From NCBI GenBank assembly GCA_038237925.1, contig JBBRYF010000006.1:1-64000 (forward strand): a DNA stretch of 64,000 bases, given 5' to 3'. Shown in pieces: positions 23,569-32,179 of this stretch (positions are counted from its first letter, which is position 1; every line of letters starts with the position of its first letter). A program made the translations under genes and the position numbers. The DNA comes from AC-32 sp038237925 (GTDB lineage Bacteria; Actinomycetota; Thermoleophilia; Gaiellales; Gaiellaceae). The notes under the pieces were generated by a model. That model was not told where the DNA came from. It saw only the letters and a list, made by a program, of their open reading frames with translations, and did not search any database.

Positions 23569-25964
23569 CGGACGCTGAACGTCGTCGTCAGGCGGCGTGT
23601 ATTCGGCAGCGTCGCGCCGGCGTTCTCGTTGTTCTTCGACTCCTGGTAGTCGGACGCGGTGAAGACGAGCCGGTGGCGGCCGGGGCGGAGGGCTTTGAGC
23701 TCCACCTGCGCAAGCCCGCGCGAAGGGAAGTAGACGATGCGCTTGTAGCCGCCGTCGACCACTGCGAGCAGCGACGAGAGGTCGATGCCGGAGCCTCGGT
23801 CGGTGACGCGCAGCGCGAGGCGCCCGCCGCGAGGGGCTGTCCGCGTGAGCAGCCGCACGGCCGGCGGCGTGACGTCGTTCACCCAGAAGCGGAACGTGTA
23901 CGCGCCGGCGGCGCTGCGGTTGGGCGTGTCGAAGACGAGGTCGTACGCGCCGGGCGCCGGACGGAAGACGCCCACCGCAGGCTCGAGCCCGAAGTAGTTC
24001 GGCTGGTACGGGTTCAGGCGAATCGGCAGCCCGGGGTAGCCGGCCAGGCGGTCCTCGCTCTCGGCGCGAACGAGACGCGGCGAGACGTGCGAGCCCGCCG
24101 CCTGCGAGACGACAACCGCACCCGCGTTGGCGAGCCGGCCGTGGATGACGAAGCGGAAGACCTGCTCCGGTCCGCGCAGGCGCTCGGTCACGCCGACCGG
24201 GCCGGGCGCGGCCGGGTAGCGGTACGAGGAGACGCGCGCGGGCTGCCCACGCGTGTTGCCGCGGTAGAGGCCGGGCCGTCGCAGGAGCGTCCGGCCCTCG
24301 CTTGCGAGCCGCGATGCGGTTACGCGCAGCCAGAACGGGAAGTGGCGCGTCGCGCCGCCGCGGGTGAGGACGAGGAAACCGCTCACGTCCCGCGCGGCGG
24401 TGCCGCGGGCGACGGCAACCGTCACGGCCAGCCGGCCGGGCACGGTGACGGTGCCGGGCGCGCGCAGGGACACGCCCGGGCCGGGCCCGAACCTGCGGAA
24501 CGAGACGCGCCAGGCACCCGCGCCGCCGCCGGCATCGCCGAGCGCGAGCGTCAGCGTCCGGCTGCGGCCGCGCCGCAGGAGCCCGTAGGAAAGGCTCGCC
24601 GGCCGGGCGAAGAGCAACGGCTGGTCGGCGCGCGGAAGCCAGATCATCCCGCCACCCTCGCGCGTCGGCGGCACCGGGTCGGTGGCTCCGTGTACCTGGC
24701 TCCCGGTCGAGACGAGGGCCGACTTCACCTGTGCAGTCGTCCAGCCAGGGTGCCGCTGCAGCAGCACCGCGGCGGCACCGGCGACGTGCGGTGCGGCCAT
24801 GCTCGTCCCGTCGAGGTAGCGCCACGAGCCCACGTGAGCCGGGACCGAGGAGAGGATGCTCACGCCGGGCGCGGTCACGTCCGGCTTGAGCTCGAGCGAG
24901 ACGGGCGTCGGTCCTCCGGAGGAGAAGGAGGCGATCACGTCGCCCTTCGTGGCCGCGGCGGCGGTGATCGCCTTCGGTGCGGAGCCGGGCGAGCCGACCG
25001 AGCCGGGGCCGAGCGAGTCGTAGTCGTTGCCCGCCGCGATCACGGGCACGACGCCGGCGTCGGCCGCCGCGTCGATCGCCTGCACGACGATGTCGCGCGA
25101 CGGGGTGATCTCGGGCTCGCCGAGCGAGAGGTTGATCACGTTCATGCCGTCGCGGACCGCCTGCTCGATCCCGGCGACGATCTCGGGCGAGTTGCCGTCG
25201 AGGCCGAAGGCGCCGGTGGGAATCGTCAGGACGCGGTAGTTGCCGATGTACGCGTGCGGCGCGATCCCGGAGACCTTGACGGGGCCACTGTCGCCGTCCG
25301 CGGTCGTGCCGTGGTCTCCGGCCGCGATTCCGGCGACATGTGTGCCGTGCTCGGACTCCCGTGGATCGAAGGGGAGGTGCGCGTACGCCCAGTTGGCGCC
25401 GGGGGGCGGGAAGGAGCGCGCGACGATCACCTTCGCCGTCGTGAATGCCCGGTTCCCCTTCGGGTAGCCCGGCGGCATCGCGAAGCCGGCCGGCGAGAAG
25501 AACGGATGCGTCCGGTCGACGCCGTCGTCGATCACACCGATTTTGATCCCGTCGCCGGCAGTTGCGAGCGTGGGCCCCCAGACCTGCGGCGCGCCGATCA
25601 CCTGCGGGCTGCGATAGAGCGAGCGGTGGTAGCGGACGCTCGGCTGCACCGCCCGCACTCCGGGCAGCGCGGCGATGCGCGCGGCTGCGTCGGCGGGTGC
25701 GACGACGGCGAGCCCGTTCAGGACGACCTGGTAGCGCCAGGTGATCCGGGCTCCGGGAACGGCGGCGCGGATGCGCTCGACGGCATCGGCTTGCTCGCGC
25801 TCGATCGTGGCGCTGGCACCGGGCCGCTGCGCGAGCGGCGCTCCGTCGAGCAGCGCGACCAGCTCCACGAGCGGCCCGTGCGGAGGCGCCGGGGGTCGCG
25901 CGGGCGCCCCCGCCAGTGGCAGCGCGAACCCGGCCGCAGCGAGAACGAGAACACCCCAGCGCAA
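23565..25964 (-). CDS. Secreted S8 family serine protease (subtilase)
   Basis: The start is taken at TTG 25964, directly before a signal peptide ('RWGVLVLAAAGFALPLAGAP'). A longer frame to 26045 would overlap tRNA-Leu. The product has about 799 residues. An I9-like propeptide is followed by the catalytic triad: Asp in 'KIGVIDDGVDRTHP', His in 'EHGTHVAGIAAGD', Ser in 'LDGTSMAAPHVAGA', with oxyanion Asn in 'VIAAGNDYDS'. A long beta-rich C-terminal region (about 300 residues) probably mediates substrate or wall binding. It is an extracellular peptidase. Confidence 0.88.
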   Translation of the reverse strand: MRWGVLVLAAAGFALPLAGAPARPPAPPHGPLVELVALLDGAPLAQRPGASATIEREQADAVERIRAAVPGARITWRYQVVLNGLAVVAPADAAARIAALPGVRAVQPSVRYHRSLYRSPQVIGAPQVWGPTLATAGDGIKIGVIDDGVDRTHPFFSPAGFAMPPGYPKGNRAFTTAKVIVARSFPPPGANWAYAHLPFDPRESEHGTHVAGIAAGDHGTTADGDSGPVKVSGIAPHAYIGNYRVLTIPTGAFGLDGNSPEIVAGIEQAVRDGMNVINLSLGEPEITPSRDIVVQAIDAAADAGVVPVIAAGNDYDSLGPGSVGSPGSAPKAITAAAATKGDVIASFSSGGPTPVSLELKPDVTAPGVSILSSVPAHVGSWRYLDGTSMAAPHVAGAAAVLLQRHPGWTTAQVKSALVSTGSQVHGATDPVPPTREGGGMIWLPRADQPLLFARPASLSYGLLRRGRSRTLTLALGDAGGGAGAWRVSFRRFGPGPGVSLRAPGTVTVPGRLAVTVAVARGTAARDVSGFLVLTRGGATRHFPFWLRVTASRLASEGRTLLRRPGLYRGNTRGQPARVSSYRYPAAPGPVGVTERLRGPEQVFRFVIHGRLANAGAVVVSQAAGSHVSPRLVRAESEDRLAGYPGLPIRLNPYQPNYFGLEPAVGVFRPAPGAYDLVFDTPNRSAAGAYTFRFWVNDVTPPAVRLLTRTAPRGGRLALRVTDRGSGIDLSSLLAVVDGGYKRIVYFPSRGLAQVELKALRPGRHRLVFTASDYQESKNNENAGATLPNTRRLTTTFSVR

Positions 25965-26015
25965 GCCGAAAAGCCTACGTGGACCGTGAAGAAGCGCCGC
26001 TAGACTGTGCGGCGC

Positions 26016-26099
26016 GCGGATGTGGCGGAATTGGTAGACGCGCACGGTTCAGGTCCGTGTGGGCGAAAGCTCGTGGAGGTTCAAGTCCTCTCATCCGCA
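26016..26099 (+). tRNA. tRNA-Leu (CAG)
   Basis: A class II tRNA of 84 nt. Acceptor GCGGATG / CATCCGC, anticodon stem CACGG/CCGTG with loop TTCAGGT (anticodon CAG), a variable arm GGGCGAAAGCTC, and a T arm GGAGGTTCAAGTCCTC. CCA is not encoded. A -10-like TAGACT lies at 26001-26006. Confidence 0.97.
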
Positions 26100-26125
26100 C
26101 CTCGAAGATGCCTGAAGGCGAGGCG

Positions 26126-26566
26126 CTAGGAAGCGAGCGCAGCCAGCACGTCGTCGGCGTGCTGGTCGGGGTTCACGCGGCGCATGATGCGGGTGACGTT
26201 GCCGTCGGCGTCGATCACGAAGGTCGAGCGCTCGTACGAGCTCTTCCCTTCCTGCGCGACGCCGTATGGCTCGCCGAGCTTCCCCTCCGGATCGGCGAGA
26301 AGCGTGAACGGCAGCATGTACTTCGACTTGAACCGCTCGTGCGAGTCCTTCGTGTCGGCGCTGATCCCGAAGACCTCTGCGCCCGCGCGCTGGAACTCGC
26401 CCCAGGAGTCGCGGATCCCGAAGGCCTGCCGCGTGCAGCCGGGGGTGTCGTCCTTGGGATAGAAGTAGAGGACGACTGGCCGACCACGAAGGGATGACAA
26501 CGTGACCTCGTCGCCTGAATCGCTCTCCAACGTGAAGTCCGGTGCCGGATCGCCCTCGGCCAACAT
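26126..26566 (-). CDS. bcp: Thioredoxin-dependent peroxiredoxin, BCP/PrxQ type
   Basis: A 146-residue thiol peroxidase that reduces hydroperoxides. The peroxidatic Cys lies in 'PKDDTPGCTRQAFGIRD' near residue 45. The second Cys usual five residues later in PrxQ ('TPGCTxxAC') is replaced by Phe, so this is probably a 1-Cys enzyme or uses a different resolving partner. 'YFYPKD', 'STFVIDADG' and length fit the family. The start at 26566 lies only about 14 bp from the recognisable part of a serine-recombinase remnant on the other strand, which may have altered its promoter. Confidence 0.9.
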   Translation of the reverse strand: MLAEGDPAPDFTLESDSGDEVTLSSLRGRPVVLYFYPKDDTPGCTRQAFGIRDSWGEFQRAGAEVFGISADTKDSHERFKSKYMLPFTLLADPEGKLGEPYGVAQEGKSSYERSTFVIDADGNVTRIMRRVNPDQHADDVLAALAS

Positions 26567-26579
26567 CGCTACCCCTCTC

Positions 26580-27050
26580 CGCCGAGCTATCGGGATTGTC
26601 CGCGTCTCGCGCATCGCCGGCGAGGACCCGGTTTCGCCTTCCGAGCAGCGCCAGACTATCGAGGCGGCGTGCGAGCGCGAGGGGTTCAAGCTGCTGGACA
26701 CGCTCCCCGAGGACGACGTCCGCGGCGGTGCCGCTCTCGTCGATCGCCCCGGCCTTTCGCGTGCCGTGGCAATGGTGGAGGCAGGCGAGGCCGACGTCAT
26801 CGTTGTGGCCTACTTCGACCGGCTCGTCCGTTCGCTCACGGTTCAGGCCGAAGTGGTCGAGCGCGTCGAGCGCGCAAAGGGCGCGATCCTGGCCGTCGAG
26901 GTGGGGGAGATCCGCGCCGACTCGGCCTCCCGCTGGCTCTCCTCGACGATGCTCGGCATGGTGGCCGAGTACCACCGCCGCGCGACGGCCGAGCGGACGG
27001 GTGAGGTCAAGCGGCGAGCCGTCGCGCGTGGCGCGGCGCACGCGCGCGCA
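26580..27050 (+). pseudogene. Serine recombinase (resolvase domain) remnant
   Basis: About 155 residues match the N-terminal catalytic domain of large serine recombinases: the nucleophile Ser in 'GIVRVSR', 'EQRQTIEAACEREGF', 'VAYFDRLVRSLTVQAEVVERV' and helix E ('LGMVAEYHRRATAERTGEV'). After about 27030 the reading frame continues without the recombinase and zinc-ribbon domains. No good start codon precedes the homology except by reading antisense through bcp. It is probably the residue of a lost integrative element. Confidence 0.75.
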
Positions 27051-27344
27051 GGCGCAAGTCGGTGCTTAGATCGGCCCAGGTCTGAGGGCGCGAGGCGACC
27101 TGAAGCTTGTGTGCCACGCGACCCGCTGTGTGCAAAGCCTTCGTCACCGCCAAGCGGCGTCAGACGAGACATAGCTGTAGATGACGCCCACCCCCTCGTT
27201 CCCACCGCCGCAGAAGCCAGGAGTCTTACAAATGTGCGGATAAATGCAAGCGATGGTTTTCTTGTCACAAACCAGGGAGAGCGTCCGTAGTTCGCTCCTA
27301 CACTTCCGCCCTGCGCGTCCGAACAGCGAAAACTGCGTCAACAA

Positions 27345-27373
27345 GAAGCGAGGCCGGACGCCGGCCTCGCTTC
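27345..27373. terminator. Perfect 13-bp hairpin
   Basis: GAAGCGAGGCCGG pairs with CCGGCCTCGCTTC across a 3-nt loop. It is followed by AAGTCTCTCC. It has no adjacent gene; it may end transcription entering from the recombinase remnant side. Confidence 0.6.
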
Positions 27374-27412
27374 AAGTCTCTCCCCTAAGGAAAGAGCCGC
27401 AGGTAAGTCGTC

Positions 27413-27434
27413 AGGCCTCGCCGCATTGAGGCCT
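27413..27434 (+). terminator. Terminator-like hairpin AGGCCTC/GAGGCCT
   Basis: A 7-bp stem with an 8-nt loop is followed by TTCGTGTCTT, the nearest thing to a T-tract in this region. It would terminate rightward transcription. Confidence 0.5.
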
Positions 27435-27883
27435 TTCGTGTCTTCCGAGGTCGCACCCGCCGCATGGGGCGCGCTCGGTTTGTGCCCTCACTATCGGGGA
27501 GGGCGGGCTGGTTGATCCATCACCCTTCTACGGTTGACCGCTGCGGTTCACACGAAGACAGTGGACGGCTCCTCCTTCTCCCCGAAGCAGTCCGCCCGAG
27601 AGAAGCCGCCCACCTAGGAGATGCCGTCCAGGGCCGACGCTTGCGCAGCGGGGAGGGGCTCACGGCACCGGCACGAACCCGGTCCTTGCCGGGGCGGGTT
27701 TTCCCCCGGAGGGCCGCAGGTAAGCGCGTTCTCCGATCCATCGCCCGCCCCGGCTAAAGCTTCATCTGGCCCGCGGACTCGAGTTTCGTCGTGACTCCGG
27801 GGGCCGGGGGCGGTCAGGCCCATACGTGTAGTACGGAGACCCTTCTAGCTACGCTGACTCGCGTGAGGCACGGCTTCCGCGAC

Positions 27884-28243
27884 ATGAACCCGACGCTTCG
27901 CGGCTTCCTGATCATCGCCGCGATCGTGATCGTGTTGGTGGCGCTGCAACTGCAGGTCACGGTGTTCGTGCTCCTGCAGATCGCGCGGATCGCGTTCTTC
28001 CTCGCAATCGCGTACTTCGTCTTCCTCGCCTGGCGCGACCGGCGTGAGGAGATCTCGATGTGGCCGGCTCGCGCCCGGGTCATCTTCTACGGCGCAGCGC
28101 TGCTGCTGATCGTGAACATGGCCTCGCGCTACTTCGAGCCGGTCGGCGGCGGCTGGAACCTGATCGTCTTCCTCGCGGTGTTCGCGTGCGGCGGCTTCGC
28201 GATGTTCCGCGTCTGGCGCGACCAGCACACGTACGGTTACTAG
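27884..28243 (+). CDS. Small membrane protein with four predicted helices
   Basis: ATG at 27884 gives 119 residues; a GTG at 27863 is an alternative. Hydrophobic helices appear at about 6-24, 26-43, 64-80 and 90-108 ('FLIIAAIVIVLVALQLQVTV', 'VIFYGAALLLIVNMASRYF'). No family recognised. The stop overlaps the convergent hemQ stop by 4 bp. Confidence 0.65.
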   Translation: MNPTLRGFLIIAAIVIVLVALQLQVTVFVLLQIARIAFFLAIAYFVFLAWRDRREEISMWPARARVIFYGAALLLIVNMASRYFEPVGGGWNLIVFLAVFACGGFAMFRVWRDQHTYGY

Positions 28244-28929
28244 GCCTCGGCCCTTACGGCCGCGCCGTCCAGTTCGTCCAAGGCCTCGCGCACCTCGACG
28301 TGGCGGCCGACGAAGATCGGCGTGTCGCGCTCGGTGTAGCGGCTCGCCTCGGAATCCCGCAGGGTCAACATCAGGTGCATGAAGTCGGACGGCTCCTCGC
28401 ATTCGAAGGCGGTCATGAACTCCTGGTCGTCGATCCCGAACGAGTACGTCGTGTGATTGACGATCGTCGAGAACTCGTGCCCGACCTGCATGTGCTCGTT
28501 CATCGCGCGCTGGCGGTCCTCCTGAGAGAGCGAGTACCAGGAGCGCAGCTTCACGAAGGGGTAGACGACGAGGTATGGCGAGCCCTTCGGCACGACCTGC
28601 CGTGGGCGCCGCGCCTTCGTGTACTCGGAGGCTTTCGTCGTCGCGAGGTACGAGTACGGCGTCTCGAGCCAGCCCGCGAGCGGCGTGCCGTTCAGCGCGG
28701 CACCGAGCTCGCCGAGGTCCTCGTAACGCTCGGTGATCTTCCAGAGGAAGAAGTCGCACTCGGGGCGGATGCCGGTCGTCGAGTAGGCGCGGAGCGAGGC
28801 CATCCGTCCGGCGAACTCCTCGATCACCTCCGCGAAGGCGTCCTTGCCGGCGGCGCGCTCGTCGATCGGCAGCCTGCGCCAGGCGGGGTCGACGCGGAAG
28901 AAGGTGTAGGCGACGTACTGGCCGGCCAC
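28240..28929 (-). CDS. hemQ: Coproheme decarboxylase (HemQ, chlorite dismutase family)
   Basis: A 229-residue member of the chlorite dismutase family that completes heme b synthesis in monoderm bacteria by decarboxylating coproheme. Visible hallmarks: 'YVAYTFFRVDPAWR', the 'YPFVKLRSWYSLSQEDR' segment containing the catalytic Tyr, and the proximal heme His in 'NEHMQVGHEFS'. The length is slightly below the usual 240-250. It stands alone without other heme genes nearby. Confidence 0.92.
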   Translation of the reverse strand: MAGQYVAYTFFRVDPAWRRLPIDERAAGKDAFAEVIEEFAGRMASLRAYSTTGIRPECDFFLWKITERYEDLGELGAALNGTPLAGWLETPYSYLATTKASEYTKARRPRQVVPKGSPYLVVYPFVKLRSWYSLSQEDRQRAMNEHMQVGHEFSTIVNHTTYSFGIDDQEFMTAFECEEPSDFMHLMLTLRDSEASRYTERDTPIFVGRHVEVREALDELDGAAVRAEA

Positions 28930-28939
28930 GGCCGGAAGC

Positions 28940-30298
28940 CTAGCGATGGCAGCGCGGGAATCTGCCGTTGCGCAGGTCGGCGACCGCGCGCTTGAAGGCG
29001 GGAAGGCTCGGCTTCGGCGTGCGGTCGGCGAAGTAGAGGCCGGACTGCCACCCGCTCAGGCTCGGCTCGTCGAAGGTGTGGAAGACGAACAGCCCGCGGA
29101 CGGTCGGCTGGCAGTAAGCGAGCTCGAGCGCGCGGCGGTAGTACGCGCTCTGCACTGCGAACGAGACGCTGTCCGTGCGCGCCGGCGAGCTCAGGTCGAG
29201 ATAGAACCGCCGCTTCGGCGCGGGCACAGCCGTCTGGACGCCGAACTCCGTGTAGTAGATCGGCAGCCGCGCGCCCGCCTGCGCGGTCCCCTGGAAGGCC
29301 TCGGTCAGGAGGGCGACGAGCTTCGGATAGTCCGCGAGCGTGATCGAGGTGTTCTTCGGATGCGCGGCGGTGGGCGGGACGCTCGAGGCCTGCATGTACG
29401 GGTGAAAGGCAAAGGCGTCCATCAGCGGCCGGCTGCGATGGCTCGCCCGGTAGGCGGCGCCGAGGTCGCGGATGAAGGCGGTCGGCGAGTGCGTCGGGCG
29501 CGAGCCGCCGGGCCGGTCGGCGCCTCGCGGCGAGAGCGCGCCGCCGAGCACGCGCACGCCGGGAGTTGCCGCCTTGATCGCGTCGTAGCTCCGCGCGAGC
29601 AGGTCGGTGTACGCGCGTGCGGCGAGGTCGCGGCCGCCGCCGCCGAACTGCGGCTTCCAGAACGTGCTCAGGTTCGGCTCGTTGCCGACGATCACGTCGC
29701 GCACCTGCGGCAGCGCCTTCACGAGTGCACCCGCGTAGGCGGCGAACTCGGCGCGCTCGGCAGGGGTCTGCGGCGTGTCGCGGCCGGGGCCGTTCCAGAG
29801 GACGATCACGAGCTGCATCTGCGCCCGCCCGGTCGAGGCCGCCACGTTGCGCAGCACGTGGAGGAGTGCCGCGGGCGGCCGCCGCTCGCCGCGGTGCCAC
29901 GTCGCGGAGACGGCCGCTGCGTCGAACCCTGCGTCGCGCGAGACGTCGGCCTGCGCCTGCGCGAAATGTGGATCGACCTGGGCGAGCGAGTCGTCCACGG
30001 TGCCGACGACGAAGGTCCGCGCCCTCGTCCCGTGCCGGCCCGGCGGCGGCGGGAGGCGGACGCCGCTCGTGTCCACCGGCCCGGTTGCCGTACGCCGCGT
30101 CGTGTTCTCGGAGGTCGTCACGCGCGTGGTCGTGGTGGGCGCCGTCGTGCCGGTGGTGGGCCCCGTGCGCGTGCTCGGCGCGCGCGTCGAGCTGGACGGC
30201 GAGGCGTCGTTCCCGCCTCCCGAAGAGAGCACGATCGCCGCGATCACGCCGCCCACGGCTGCGACCGCGACAGCCGCGGCGATGACGGCCTTCCCCAC
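28940..30298 (-). CDS. Secreted glycoside hydrolase, clan A TIM barrel (GH39/GH5-like)
   Basis: GTG at 30298 gives 452 residues with an N-terminal signal/anchor ('AVIAAAVAVAAVGGVIAAI') and a Ser/Thr-rich linker to about residue 65. The barrel shows the acid/base Glu in 'VIVGNEPNLSTFW' and the nucleophile Glu in 'IYYTEFGVQTA', plus 'AFAFHPYMQ' and a late 'GLFVFHTFDEP'. These are standard for retaining clan A glycosidases. The substrate is unknown. It is divergent from uvrC with 27 bp between starts. Confidence 0.75.
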   Translation of the reverse strand: MGKAVIAAAVAVAAVGGVIAAIVLSSGGGNDASPSSSTRAPSTRTGPTTGTTAPTTTTRVTTSENTTRRTATGPVDTSGVRLPPPPGRHGTRARTFVVGTVDDSLAQVDPHFAQAQADVSRDAGFDAAAVSATWHRGERRPPAALLHVLRNVAASTGRAQMQLVIVLWNGPGRDTPQTPAERAEFAAYAGALVKALPQVRDVIVGNEPNLSTFWKPQFGGGGRDLAARAYTDLLARSYDAIKAATPGVRVLGGALSPRGADRPGGSRPTHSPTAFIRDLGAAYRASHRSRPLMDAFAFHPYMQASSVPPTAAHPKNTSITLADYPKLVALLTEAFQGTAQAGARLPIYYTEFGVQTAVPAPKRRFYLDLSSPARTDSVSFAVQSAYYRRALELAYCQPTVRGLFVFHTFDEPSLSGWQSGLYFADRTPKPSLPAFKRAVADLRNGRFPRCHR

Positions 30299-30325
30299 GG
30301 GGTCGGAGGCTACCCTTGCCCGGCC

Positions 30326-32179
30326 ATGGCCACACCGTTGGAAGAGCAGCTGAAGAGGCTTCCCGCCAAGCCGGGCGTCTACCTCTTCCGCGACGAGCGC
30401 GGGCAAGTCCTCTACATCGGCAAGGCAAAATCGCTGCGGCCGCGCGTACGCAGCTACTTCCAGAAAACCCCCGACTCGCGCTCGACGATCCAGCGCCTCC
30501 CGGAGCGCGTCGCCGACATCGAGGTGATCGTGACCAACACCGAGGTCGAGGCGCTGCACCTGGAGCAGAACCTGGTCAAGCGCCACCGGCCGCCGTTCAA
30601 CGTCCGCCTGCGCGACGACAAGTCGTTCCCTTACATCGCGGTCACGGTCCAGGACGACTATCCGCGCGTCATGTTCACGCGCGAGCGGCATCGTCGCGGC
30701 GTCGTCTACTTCGGCCCGTATGCGAACGCGAAGAAGGTGCGCGAGACACTCGACGTCCTCAACCGCGTCTTCCCGTACCGGCCCTGCGAAGGACCGAAGC
30801 CCGGCCGCCACAGCGGGATTCCGTGCCTCGATTACCACATCGAGCGCTGCCTGGCCCCGTGCGTGGGCTACATCTCGCAGGAGGACTACCGCGCGATCAT
30901 CGACAGCGTGATCGAGTTCCTCTCGGGCGAGACGAGACCGATCCAGCGAGAGCTCGAGCGGAAGATGAAGGACGCGGCCGAGAACGAGCGCTTCGAGGAG
31001 GCGGCGCGCTACCGCAACCGGCTCTTCGCGGTTCGGCACCTCGTCGAGCGCCAGACCGCCGACCGGCGCTCGGTCGGCAGCATCGACGTGATCGGGATCG
31101 CCAGCGAGGGCGACCGCGCGGCAGTGCAGGTCTTCCCGCTGCGGGACGGGAAGCTGATCGACCGCTACGGCTTCCACCTCGAGAACGTCGAGGGTCAGGA
31201 CACGGCGACGCTGCTCGAGGCGTTCGCGATCGAGTTCTACGGCTCGGCGCCGAGCGTGCCGCCGCAGATCATCGTGCCGCCGGACGCGGGCGACACCGAC
31301 GCGCTCGCGGAGTTCCTCTCCGAGCGGCGGGGCTCGAGCGTCGAGGTCCGTGCACCGGAGCGGGGCGAGAAGCGGCGGCTCCAGGAGCTTGCGGCCGAGA
31401 ACGCACGGCTGGCGCTCGAGTCGGAGGTCGTCCAGGCGGAGCGCAAGCGCTCTCGGCGCGTCGAGGCGTTGGAGGAGCTGCGCGAGACGCTGAACCTCGA
31501 GAGCCTGCCTCTGCGAATCGAGTGCTACGACATCTCGAACATCCAGGGCGAGTCCGTGGTCGGCTCGCTGGTCGTCTTCCAGGATGCGCTGCCGAAGAAG
31601 GCGCACTACCGCAAGTTCGGCGTGCGCAGCTTCGACGGGCAGGACGACTACGCGGCGCTGGCGGAGGTGGTCGCGCGCCGGTTCGCGCGGCTGCAAAGCG
31701 ACGCCGCCGCCGAGGACTTCGACGAGTCGTTCGCGGCCACGCCCAATCTGGTGGTGATCGACGGCGGTAAGGGCCAGCTCGCGGCGGCGCTGCAGGCGAT
31801 GCAGGGCTATGACTTGCCGCGGGTGGCCGTGATCTCGCTTGCCAAGCGGCAGGAGGAGGTTTTCGTCCCCGGGCAGCCGGAGCCGATCAGGCTCGACCGC
31901 GACTCGCCGGGGCTGCACCTCCTGCAACGGGTGCGCGACGAGGCGCACCGGTTCGCGCTCGACTTCCACCGCCAACGACGCCAGGCCAGGGCGCGCGAGT
32001 CGATCTTCGACACGCTGCAGGGCGTCGGCCCGGCGCGGCGGCGGGCGCTGCTGCATCACTTCGGCTCGGCCGAGCGCTTCCTGGCCGCGAGCCAGGAGGA
32101 GCTCGAGGGCGTGCCCGGGATTCCTGAGCGAACCGCTCGGTCGATCTACGCGCAGCTGCACAAGGCGGGTAGGGCGTAG
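30326..32179 (+). CDS. uvrC: UvrABC excinuclease subunit C
   Basis: The 617-residue nuclease of nucleotide excision repair. N-terminal GIY-YIG domain ('KPGVYLFRDERGQVLYIGKA', residues 15-34) makes the 3' incision. A Cys cluster region ('GIPCLDYHIERCLAPCVGY') and a UVR motif ('KMKDAAENERFEEAARYRNR') follow. The RNase H-like 5'-incision domain has 'IECYDISNIQG' and 'LVVIDGGKGQLAAAL'. Tandem helix-hairpin-helix motifs end the protein. In many actinomycetes uvrC precedes rapZ, yvcK and whiA; here an MFS gene follows instead. Confidence 0.96.
   Translation: MATPLEEQLKRLPAKPGVYLFRDERGQVLYIGKAKSLRPRVRSYFQKTPDSRSTIQRLPERVADIEVIVTNTEVEALHLEQNLVKRHRPPFNVRLRDDKSFPYIAVTVQDDYPRVMFTRERHRRGVVYFGPYANAKKVRETLDVLNRVFPYRPCEGPKPGRHSGIPCLDYHIERCLAPCVGYISQEDYRAIIDSVIEFLSGETRPIQRELERKMKDAAENERFEEAARYRNRLFAVRHLVERQTADRRSVGSIDVIGIASEGDRAAVQVFPLRDGKLIDRYGFHLENVEGQDTATLLEAFAIEFYGSAPSVPPQIIVPPDAGDTDALAEFLSERRGSSVEVRAPERGEKRRLQELAAENARLALESEVVQAERKRSRRVEALEELRETLNLESLPLRIECYDISNIQGESVVGSLVVFQDALPKKAHYRKFGVRSFDGQDDYAALAEVVARRFARLQSDAAAEDFDESFAATPNLVVIDGGKGQLAAALQAMQGYDLPRVAVISLAKRQEEVFVPGQPEPIRLDRDSPGLHLLQRVRDEAHRFALDFHRQRRQARARESIFDTLQGVGPARRRALLHHFGSAERFLAASQEELEGVPGIPERTARSIYAQLHKAGRA

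Larger units (their letters stand above)
27051..27862. other. Gene-free stretch with hairpins and short repeats
   Basis: No convincing protein gene is visible for about 800 bp. GCCGCAGGTAAG occurs at 27396 and 27713, and GATCCATC occurs near 27515 and 27740. Two terminator-like hairpins lie at 27345-27373 and 27413-27434. The composition is slightly less GC-rich around 27100-27340. It may be decayed element DNA or encode a structured RNA; I could not match it to tmRNA, RNase P, SRP RNA or a known riboswitch by eye. Confidence 0.5.

Noticed and set aside
23673..26003. 776-codon plus-strand frame opposite the subtilase
   Set aside because: Arg/Gly/Asp-rich shadow; the subtilase triad is on the minus strand.
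27374..27862. tmRNA, RNase P RNA or a riboswitch
   Set aside because: None of the conserved core strings I know for these RNAs is visible on either strand; kept only as an unexplained structured region.
28946..30325. Long plus-strand frame leading into uvrC
   Set aside because: Low-complexity Arg/Ala/Gly-rich shadow of the glycosidase gene; UvrC begins at 30326.
30326..32161. Long minus-strand frame opposite uvrC
   Set aside because: Antisense shadow caused by high GC; no recognisable domain, while the plus strand encodes a complete UvrC.
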